NCBI GenBank assembly: GCA_050732935.1
Contig: JBOHRW010000058.1
Span: 1-11,868, forward strand
DNA length: 11,868 bases
DNA from: DASRVA01 sp050732935
GTDB lineage: Bacteria > Gemmatimonadota > Gemmatimonadetes > JACCXV01 > JAHWKZ01
Direction: 5' to 3'
In this document: piece by piece, positions 7,530 to 11,868 of the stretch
How positions within the stretch are numbered: position 1 is the stretch's first letter
How the letters are laid out: every line of letters starts with the position of its first letter
The notes under the pieces: generated by a model
What the model was told of the DNA's origin: nothing
Seen by the model: the letters and a program-made list of their open reading frames with translations, nothing else
Database searches by the model: none
Translations under genes and position numbers: made by a program

Positions 7530-8138
7530 CTACTGGCTTACGCCGGCGCTGCCGTCGGTGGTGACGTGGAACGGGATGACCATCCCGGCGACCGCGTGAC
7601 CTGGGACGTAGCAAATCATCGCGTAGTCGCCCGCCTGGTCGGCGGTGAAGCTGATCGTGGCCGTGCCGTTGGGCGGGGTGCCGGTCGTCGTGGCGTCAGG
7701 GGTGATCGCGCCCGCGAACACGGGCTCCGGGGCCTCGAACGTCGCCGGATAGCTTTCCATGGCCTCGTCGATCCCGAGCGAATGAGGCTGGTTGGGATCC
7801 GAGTTCGTGAAGTTGATCGTCACCTGGAAGCCCTGGGGAACCGAGATCGCGCCGCTCCCCGCGTACAGGCCGTTGAAGTTCCAGCGGTTGTTCGCGTCGC
7901 CCTCACCGGCGTCGATCTCCATGGTGACGGTCATGGCCGTCTCATCGACGGTCATCCATGCGGGCGTCGACAGCTCGCCGGCGGCGGTGGCCTCGCCCAT
8001 CTCGTCCATGGGCTCGTCCATCATGGCGGTCGTGTCGGTGGCAACGGTCTCGTCCGTCGCCGCCTCGTCCGCGCCACCGCCGCAGGCGGCGAATCCGAAG
8101 ACGAGGAGCAGGGTGGTCAGGGAAGCGGAAATGCGCAT
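7530..8138 (-). CDS. Sulfocyanin-like (SoxE-type) blue-copper lipoprotein
   Basis: A type-1 copper electron carrier expected on the outer face of a membrane. The 202 residues start with a lipoprotein signal ending FAAC (C19). A linker rich in Asp, Glu, Thr, Ala and Met follows (20-57, with MMDEPMDEM at 39-47), then a cupredoxin domain (58-193). Sulfocyanin traits are PAWMTVDETAMTVTMEI, WNFNGLYAG and ISVPQGFQVTINFTN. Copper ligands are H119 in QPHSLGI and C176, H181 and M186 in CYVPGHAVAGM. ATG 8138 has GGGAG 8 nt upstream; an ATG nine codons earlier has no ribosome binding site. In Sulfolobales, sulfocyanin works with a terminal oxidase; no oxidase gene is present here, so the partner is unknown. 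A plastocyanin/nitrosocyanin-like protein is the alternative, but the WMTVD and NFNG blocks favour SoxE. Confidence 0.85.
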   Translation of the reverse strand: MRISASLTTLLLVFGFAACGGGADEAATDETVATDTTAMMDEPMDEMGEATAAGELSTPAWMTVDETAMTVTMEIDAGEGDANNRWNFNGLYAGSGAISVPQGFQVTINFTNSDPNQPHSLGIDEAMESYPATFEAPEPVFAGAITPDATTTGTPPNGTATISFTADQAGDYAMICYVPGHAVAGMVIPFHVTTDGSAGVSQ

Positions 8139-8176
8139 TGGTCTCACTCCCAAATGAAGTTTCATTGGATGGCGGA

Positions 8177-8201
8177 GTTTCGATCGAAACGACGCAATAT
8201 A
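8177..8201 (-). promoter_or_regulatory. Candidate promoter and palindromic operator of the sulfocyanin gene
   Basis: On the minus strand a -10-like TATATT (8201-8196) precedes a perfect 14-bp palindrome GTTTCGATCGAAAC at 8177-8190. A start site 7 nt after the -10 would fall at about 8189, inside the palindrome, giving a leader of about 50 nt. No good -35 is seen 16-18 nt upstream. Repressor binding at the palindrome is plausible but not shown. Confidence 0.45.
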
Positions 8202-8250
8202 ACGTCCCCGCGTCGCGGCGACCCGGGCGGGAGCGGCAACCGCGGTCCGG

Positions 8251-8709
8251 CTATCGTGACTCGCTGGTGTGGTCGTGAACGATGACCCAGCGGCCGTCGA
8301 TCTCCTGGAACACCAGCGTGAAGACGCCGCCCCGCTCGCCTTGCCCGGTCTCCAGCGACCAGCGACCGAGGACCCACGCGTTCCAGCGATCCAGCGGATG
8401 GACCTCGAGATCGGAGAACGTGAGCCGGCCCATCGTCTCGGGACGTTCCCCGTACGCGCTCCGGTAGCGCTCCAGGGTCGTCTGCCAGCCGCGCTGGACC
8501 CGACCTCCCGAGGTGAAGACCAGATCCGGGCTCTGCCAGTAGCCGTCCATGAAACCGTCCAGGTCGCCCTGGTTCCAGGCGTCGACCTGTTCGCGCAACA
8601 CGTCGACGATCTCCTCCCGGGCATCACTGCGGCCGTCACCCCCGACCGTGACGCACCCCGCTCCGAGGACCACCGCCAGCACCGCCATCCGCCCGGCAGA
8701 GCGGATCAA
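8251..8709 (-). CDS. NTF2-like / SnoaL-like (DUF4440-type) exported lipoprotein
   Basis: A 152-residue protein with an N-terminal signal (MIRSAGRMAVLAVVLGAGC, likely lipidated at C19, with G at -3 instead of the usual aliphatic residue) and one NTF2-fold domain. The domain opens with VLREQVDAWNQGDLDGFMDGYW (38-59) and ends with FTLVFQEIDGRWVIVHDHTS, the usual first helix and last strands of DUF4440/SnoaL-like proteins. These domains serve as small-molecule binding or enzymatic folds, so the substrate cannot be stated. The TTG start is favoured: it overlaps the peptidase stop (TTGA), has GGAAGG about 4 nt upstream, and supplies the arginines of the signal peptide; starting at ATG 8688 would leave a signal too short. 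It is cotranscribed with the peptidase gene by overlap. Confidence 0.8.
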   Translation of the reverse strand: MIRSAGRMAVLAVVLGAGCVTVGGDGRSDAREEIVDVLREQVDAWNQGDLDGFMDGYWQSPDLVFTSGGRVQRGWQTTLERYRSAYGERPETMGRLTFSDLEVHPLDRWNAWVLGRWSLETGQGERGGVFTLVFQEIDGRWVIVHDHTSESR

Positions 8710-10430
8710 CGAGCCTTCCGGAGGTCTGGGCCCTGCAGGTCCGGCTCTTCCGGGCCCGCCGGCACGGGGATCGCCCCGAAGCGGTGGCCTTCGCTGACCG
8801 GCACACCGGTCACGCGCGCTGTGGGGGCCTCGGCTTGCTCCCCGGCGATCTCGTAGGCCCCGGGACGGAACTTCGGCCGGGGCCCCGTGCCGGCGAGCAG
8901 CCCGACCAGATGGCGGACGAGCGTCGTCACCCGCGTGAGGCCCTCGTAGTCCAGCAGATCGGCGTCGTCCGACGCCCTATGGTAGTCCTCGTGGACCCCC
9001 GTGAAGAGCGCCAGCACGGGCACCTGTCTCCGGTAGAACGCGGCATGGTCCGAGGGCCCGTGCCCTTCCGCCATCAGCCGGATCGGCAGGTCCGCTTCGC
9101 GATTCGCCCGCTCGATGATGTCGGGCCACGCCTCGCTCGAGCCTACGCCGTAGATGATGAGCTCGTCTTGCAGGCGCCCGATCATGTCCAGATTGATCAT
9201 CGCCACGAGATCGGCCAGCGGAACGACCGGTTGGCTCGCGAAATGCGCCGAGCCGAGCATTCCTTCTTCCTCCGCCCCGAATGCCACGAAGACGACCGTG
9301 CGGGCCGGACGGTTGGGACCGGATGCGAAGTGCTGGGCGAGCTCGATCAGCCCCGCCACGCCGCTCGCGTTGTCGTCCGCCCCGTTGTGGATTTCGCCCG
9401 GGACCGGCTCCAGCGAACCCGGCCCCCCGAGCCCGAGCCCGTCGTAATGCGCCCCGACCAGGACCGCCTCATTCGACAGGCCCGGGTCGTACCCCTCCAC
9501 GATCCCGATGACGTTGTGGGTCGTCCGTGTCCTGGGCTCGAGATCGGCGCGCAGGTTCACCACGGCGTCGGAGACGATCCGGCTGCGGGGCTTCCCCGCA
9601 GCGTCGATTTCGCGTTGCCACGCTACCAGGTCCCCATCGCCGGTATGGGCGATACGCTGACCGACCGACTGGCTGATCGACAGCGCCACGATCCCCAGGC
9701 TCCCCGGCTCGGCATCCATCTGGAAGGGGATGAGCCGGTCGATCTCGTCGGTGGCCGGACCGGTCACGAACAGGATCGCGCTCGCCCCGTGCGCGGCGGC
9801 GGTGGCGGCCTTGTAGCGCTCCGAGAGGAAACGCCCGAAGCGTCCGGCCGGATCGTCGCCCTCGGGCCCGTAGCGGAGGACCATGACGACTTTCCCGCGG
9901 ACATCCAGGCCCGCGTAGTCGTCATACTCCATCTCGGGGGCGCTGATGCCGTAACCGGCGAACGCCACCGGCTGCACGATGCGGTTCGCGCTCGAGCCGG
10001 CCAGCGGAAGGAAGTCCCGTCCCGGCTCGAACACCATCACCCGGCGGTCGCCGTGCTGCAGGATGAGGCGGTTCTCCGGACCCAGCTCGACGCCGATCGC
10101 GAAGTCGAAGGTCTGCAGGTAGGCGGGGTGGCTGGACGGGGCCTCGAGGCCCGCCGCCTGGAACGCCCGAACCACGTAGCGGGCGGCCCGCTCGGCGCCC
10201 GGCGTGCCGGCGCGCCGTCCCGCCAGCGCGTCGTCCGCGAGATGGGCAACGTGGCCCTCGAGCTCGCCCCGGGTGATCAACGGCGAGCCCGTGGCGGAAC
10301 CCGACGAGCCCGTGGCGGCCGCGCTGGCAACCTGGGCCGCGGACGGGCGGGATGATCCGATGACGATCGCCGCCGCGACGGACAGGATCGCGATCGCACG
10401 CTGAGGGATGGGTCGATGGACGCGCTTCAC
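8706..10430 (-). CDS. Secreted M28-family zinc metallopeptidase with PA-domain insert
   Basis: An aminopeptidase-type enzyme with two zinc ions, exported by a signal peptide (1-32, basic n-region, AIAILSVAAAIVIG core, cleavage near SAAQ). Residues about 150-265 resemble a protease-associated domain. The M28 catalytic core spans about 303-515. Metal and catalytic residues seen are H328 and D330 (GAHYDG), D352 (NGADDNASG), E387-E388 (FGAEEEGMLGS), D415 (INLDMIGR) and H484 (VHEDYHRASDD). A tail of about 60 residues rich in Pro and Glu follows. It is 574 residues from GTG 10430; no Shine-Dalgarno is present, but a TATTTA box lies exactly where it would give a leaderless mRNA. It is followed by the overlapping NTF2-like gene, and an IS1 remnant ends only about 50 bp upstream. 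The substrate is unknown. Confidence 0.92.
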   Translation of the reverse strand: MKRVHRPIPQRAIAILSVAAAIVIGSSRPSAAQVASAAATGSSGSATGSPLITRGELEGHVAHLADDALAGRRAGTPGAERAARYVVRAFQAAGLEAPSSHPAYLQTFDFAIGVELGPENRLILQHGDRRVMVFEPGRDFLPLAGSSANRIVQPVAFAGYGISAPEMEYDDYAGLDVRGKVVMVLRYGPEGDDPAGRFGRFLSERYKAATAAAHGASAILFVTGPATDEIDRLIPFQMDAEPGSLGIVALSISQSVGQRIAHTGDGDLVAWQREIDAAGKPRSRIVSDAVVNLRADLEPRTRTTHNVIGIVEGYDPGLSNEAVLVGAHYDGLGLGGPGSLEPVPGEIHNGADDNASGVAGLIELAQHFASGPNRPARTVVFVAFGAEEEGMLGSAHFASQPVVPLADLVAMINLDMIGRLQDELIIYGVGSSEAWPDIIERANREADLPIRLMAEGHGPSDHAAFYRRQVPVLALFTGVHEDYHRASDDADLLDYEGLTRVTTLVRHLVGLLAGTGPRPKFRPGAYEIAGEQAEAPTARVTGVPVSEGHRFGAIPVPAGPEEPDLQGPDLRKAR

Positions 10431-10436
10431 AGAGGG

Positions 10437-10442
10437 TAAATA
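10437..10442 (-). promoter_or_regulatory. -10-like box upstream of the M28 peptidase gene
   Basis: Minus-strand TATTTA ends 6 nt before the GTG start, so transcription would begin at or next to the start codon. No Shine-Dalgarno is present in the short spacer, which agrees with a leaderless message. The -35 region (GCCAAC at 17 nt) is poor. Confidence 0.35.
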
Positions 10443-10454
10443 TGGGACACGGGG

Positions 10455-10474
10455 CCCGGGTTGGCGAACCCGGG
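10455..10474. other. GC-rich hairpin between the peptidase gene and the IS1 remnant
   Basis: Perfect 8-bp arms CCCGGGTT and AACCCGGG around the loop GGCG. No T-run follows on either strand. A second hairpin (GGGTCA/TGACCC, 10479-10497) adjoins it and overlaps the transposase stop codon. They may be the end structures of the insertion sequence or a transcription block. Confidence 0.45.
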
Positions 10475-10481
10475 TAGTGGG

Positions 10482-11335
10482 TCAGTTTGAATGACCCGCC
10501 CGCTCCCGGTCCTCAAGGAGTTCCACAATGTCCTCAATCTTCCACAGGTGGTCGGTGACGCCCGCCGCCATAGCCGGAGTCATCCGCAGGCTCCGGTGTA
10601 TCCGGCAGTAGTTGTAGAACATGAAATGCAGGGCCACGGCGTGCGCCAGGTTCTCGACCGTCTTCGAGAAGGCGTTCGTTAGCCGGGTGAAGCGCCGCAT
10701 GGACATACGCATCGTCAGGTTCTGGCGTTCGACATAGGACGTGCTGATCCGCTTCGGATCAGGGTTCCCCTGGATCGTCTCAACGTCGATCCCGATGCAC
10801 TTTGCCGGGACTGTACCGCTTCTGCGGCTCCGGGTCGCTCCCGTAAATCTTCTGGAGCATGGCGTAGTCCACGCCCGCCCCGAAAGCATCCTCGACAGCG
10901 TTTAGGTACATGGAATGGCCGTCCGTGGTGACCTGTGCCCGCCCGGCGAGCCGGGAAGCCAGGTCCTGCATAAAGTCGGTCGCCGTCCCCGCGTCCCGCG
11001 ACCCGATCCGCCAGGTCGGGACCAGCTTTGAGTCGGCGCAGATCGCCATGAACGTCCAAACGTCGCCGTAGCCGAACGTCCGCTTGTATTCGTCCCGTAG
11101 GTTCTTCTGCTTCGCCTAGCAGAACGACCAAATCTCGTCGCATTCCAAGACGTTGCAGCGTAGGTCCCGGAACTTTTCGTCCTGGTACTCGGCGCAGACT
11201 GCCCCTAGGTCGCGGAGGAGCTTTTAGGACCGTTCCCTTGGCGGTATCGGTCATCCGGCAGGTCGCCCGGATCGAATTGCCCTCGACCAGGCTGGCAACG
11301 ATCTGACATCGCTTCTCTCGGCTCAGTTTGTTCAT
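10482..11335 (-). pseudogene. IS1-family transposase pseudogene (two frameshifts, one nonsense codon)
   Basis: Three consecutive frames together give an IS1-type DDE transposase of 283 residues: an N-terminal helix-turn-helix region (MNKLSREKRCQIVASLVEG), the first acidic residue in LECDEIWSFC, the second in VTTDGHSMYLNAVEDAF, and the last in STSYVERQNLTMRMSMRRFTR. The frame breaks are a surplus base in the T-run at 11222-11225 (minus VLK then KLLRDLG) and a surplus base in 10807-10809 (YSP then AKCIG). A TAG at 11118-11116 replaces an expected tyrosine after WSFC. Removing the two bases makes the length divisible by three, which supports two simple insertions. All lesions would be inactivating. 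The rest is well preserved, so decay is probably recent. Confidence 0.88.
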
Positions 11336-11341
11336 GCCATT

Positions 11342-11370
11342 ATCATACCTGACCGCTCAAGCATTGTCAA
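11342..11370 (-). promoter_or_regulatory. Near-consensus sigma-70 promoter of the IS1 transposase
   Basis: Minus-strand TTGACA (11370-11365), 17-nt spacer, TATGAT (11347-11342). The -10 box ends 6 nt before the ATG at 11335, so a start at the usual distance would place +1 on or beside the A of the ATG, giving a leaderless transcript. No Shine-Dalgarno is present in the gap. Confidence 0.8.
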
Positions 11371-11434
11371 GGGTGCAATCCTACTCAACCCGTCCACTTG
11401 ACGGGTGGTCTCAGCCGTGGTAGGATAGGGGAAG

Positions 11435-11508
11435 CCCCCAGGGCCGGGTACGATCCGGCAACCTCCCGCTTAGCAGGCGGGCGCTCTCTCCGATTGAGCT
11501 ACCTGGGG
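11435..11508 (-). tRNA. tRNA-like gene, anticodon GCT (Ser) on a short-variable-loop body
   Basis: A 74-nt cloverleaf folds by eye: 7-bp acceptor (CCCCAGG/CCTGGGG), T8-A9, D-arm GCTC/GAGC with GG in the loop, 5-bp anticodon stem CCCGC/GCGGG with loop CTGCTAA, 5-nt variable loop AGGTT, and T-arm GCCGG/CCGGC. The anticodon GCT reads AGC/AGU serine codons, but bacterial serine tRNAs normally have a long variable arm, absent here. The T-loop is ATCGTAC: T55, C56 and G57 are normal, but T54 and A58 are exchanged for A and T. CCA is not encoded. It may be a mobile-element tRNA, a decayed tRNA, or an attachment-site remnant. The fold is clear; function and charging are uncertain. Confidence 0.65.
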
Positions 11509-11524
11509 GATTCTCAGCCAGTAT

Positions 11525-11559
11525 GCGCCCCTGCTGCAGCAACAGCAGGGGCGTCTTTT
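11525..11559 (+). terminator. Intrinsic terminator on the plus strand between the tRNA-like and HTH genes
   Basis: Hairpin with arms GCGCCCCTGCTG-side and CAGCAGGGGCG-side (about 10-11 bp, loop CAGCAA), followed by TCTTTTTCT on the plus strand. On the minus strand it lies just after the HTH stop codon, but only GCATACTGG follows, so minus-strand termination would be weak. No plus-strand gene is seen upstream of it. Confidence 0.65.
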
Positions 11560-11560
11560 T

Positions 11561-11767
11561 CTATCCCGGCCCTCCCTTCTGATTCTTCAACCAGGCTCTC
11601 ACATCGCCAGAACGGTAGACCACGCGACGCGATCCGAGCTTGATCCAGGGTGGGCCCTCCCCTCGACTCGTCCAACGAGCCAAGGTAAAGGGACTCACCC
11701 TCAGAATCCGAGCTAGATCGCCGCGGGTGAGAAGTGTGTCGGATTCCTGTGGTAGCGGATAACCCAT
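11561..11767 (-). CDS. Small helix-turn-helix protein, excisionase/AlpA-like
   Basis: A 68-residue MerR-type single-domain DNA-binding protein: TLLTRGDLARILRVSPFTLARWT (helix-turn-helix, 11-33) followed by the wing PPWIKLGSRRVVYRSGDVRAWL (39-60), the pattern of HTH_17 excisionases and AlpA-type activators of mobile elements. ATG 11767 is preferred, with GGGGAG just upstream; the frame also opens at a TTG 15 nt earlier, without ribosome binding site. A long hairpin with a T-run precedes it and another hairpin follows it, so it looks like a single-gene unit. The tRNA-like gene and IS1 remnant next to it fit a phage-like or integrative element. Excision, integration or transcriptional control of that element is inferred; no integrase lies in the window. 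Confidence 0.82.
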   Translation of the reverse strand: MGYPLPQESDTLLTRGDLARILRVSPFTLARWTSRGEGPPWIKLGSRRVVYRSGDVRAWLKNQKGGPG

Positions 11768-11780
11768 AGCTCCCCATAAC

Positions 11781-11838
11781 AAAAAAGGAGGAGAAACCGG
11801 GGCCCATCGGGCGGATGGGGTCCCGTTTCAATCCTCCT
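11781..11838 (-). terminator. Long terminator-like hairpin upstream of the HTH gene
   Basis: On the minus strand, AGGAGGA pairs with TCCTCCT, GAAAC with GTTTC, CCC with GGG, and CCCATC with GATGGG, with small bulges and a 5-nt tip loop; TTTTTT follows directly at 11786-11781. This is a Rho-independent terminator for a gene beyond the window, or an attenuator in the HTH leader. It ends about 14 nt before the HTH start. Confidence 0.75.
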
Positions 11839-11861
11839 GGTCCTAACCTCGCCCATCGGGC
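11802..11861. repeat. Two copies of GCCCATCGGGC
   Basis: Exact 11-bp copies at 11802-11812 and 11851-11861, 49 bp apart, each with self-complementary GCCC/GGGC arms. The first lies inside the long hairpin. They could be a protein-binding repeat of the mobile element or part of alternative RNA folds. The remaining bases to the window end show no gene. Confidence 0.45.
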
Positions 11862-11868
11862 CTGATAC

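Larger units (their letters stand above)
10479..11406 (-). mobile_element. Degenerate IS1-family insertion sequence (boundaries approximate)
   Basis: The element is defined by its transposase pseudogene. The ends given here are the outer hairpins at 10479-10497 and 11388-11406 (ACCCGTC/GACGGGT); they are not proven termini. I could not align convincing terminal inverted repeats or find a flanking target duplication by eye, so the true ends may differ by tens of bases. Confidence 0.5.

Noticed and set aside
11222..11226. Programmed ribosomal frameshift in the IS1 transposase
   Set aside because: IS1 uses a -1 slip at an A-run; the break here needs +1, a second +1 break follows, and there is an in-frame TAG as well.
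10470..11415. Terminal inverted repeats and target duplication of the IS
   Set aside because: I compared both flanks by eye and found only short, ambiguous matches such as CGGGT(A/G)GT, not enough to define the ends.
11514..11831. Alternative 105-aa minus-strand frame overlapping the HTH gene
   Set aside because: It is out of frame with the clear HTH domain, runs through the terminator hairpin, and shows no recognisable features.

Overview
The window is GC-rich DNA in which every supported protein gene lies on the minus strand, so genes read from high to low coordinates. GTG and TTG starts, lipoprotein signal sequences and the SufU/SufS pair point to a high-GC diderm bacterium. A Gemmatimonadota-like lineage would fit the gene content, but this is an inference; nothing seen here fixes the phylum.

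Region 1 (1-6414) is a complete-looking SUF iron-sulfur cluster assembly operon. Its transcription order is an Rrf2-family regulator, sufC, sufB, sufD, a small Rieske ferredoxin, sufS and sufU, with sufU cut by the window edge. Most junctions are tight or overlapping: 19 nt for sufC-sufB, a 4-nt GTGA overlap for sufD-Rieske, 22 nt for Rieske-sufS, and a shared base for sufS-sufU. The exception is a 124-nt gap before sufD that contains a stem-loop. SufS takes sulfur from cysteine, SufU relays it, SufBCD is the ATP-dependent scaffold, and the Rrf2 protein carries three cysteines that could bind a cluster and sense supply. Upstream of rrf2 lies a set of nested inverted repeats covering a putative -35 element, with a resemblance to the IscR type-1 operator, which suggests autoregulation.

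Region 2 (6435-10430) encodes exported proteins: a lipoprotein of unknown function, a sulfocyanin-like (SoxE-type) blue-copper lipoprotein, a small NTF2-like lipoprotein, and a secreted M28 zinc peptidase with a PA-domain-like insert. The peptidase and NTF2-like genes overlap by a TTGA junction. The 453-nt gap at 7077-7529 has no convincing gene. It holds two related hairpins (GGGGCGA/TCGCCCC), a 15-bp tandem repeat, and a strong intrinsic terminator pointing along the plus strand, where no gene is seen.

Region 3 (about 10455-11868) looks mobile. It contains an IS1-family transposase pseudogene (two single-base insertions and one nonsense codon) with a near-consensus promoter abutting its ATG. 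Next come a tRNA-like gene with a serine (GCT) anticodon on a short-variable-loop body, and a 68-aa excisionase/AlpA-like helix-turn-helix protein set between hairpin terminators. This resembles the edge of a phage-like or integrative element.

No CRISPR array, rRNA or toxin-antitoxin pair was seen. I found no clear new multi-gene system. The items most worth checking are the nested operator, the odd tRNA-like gene, the plus-strand terminators without genes, and the bacterial sulfocyanin.
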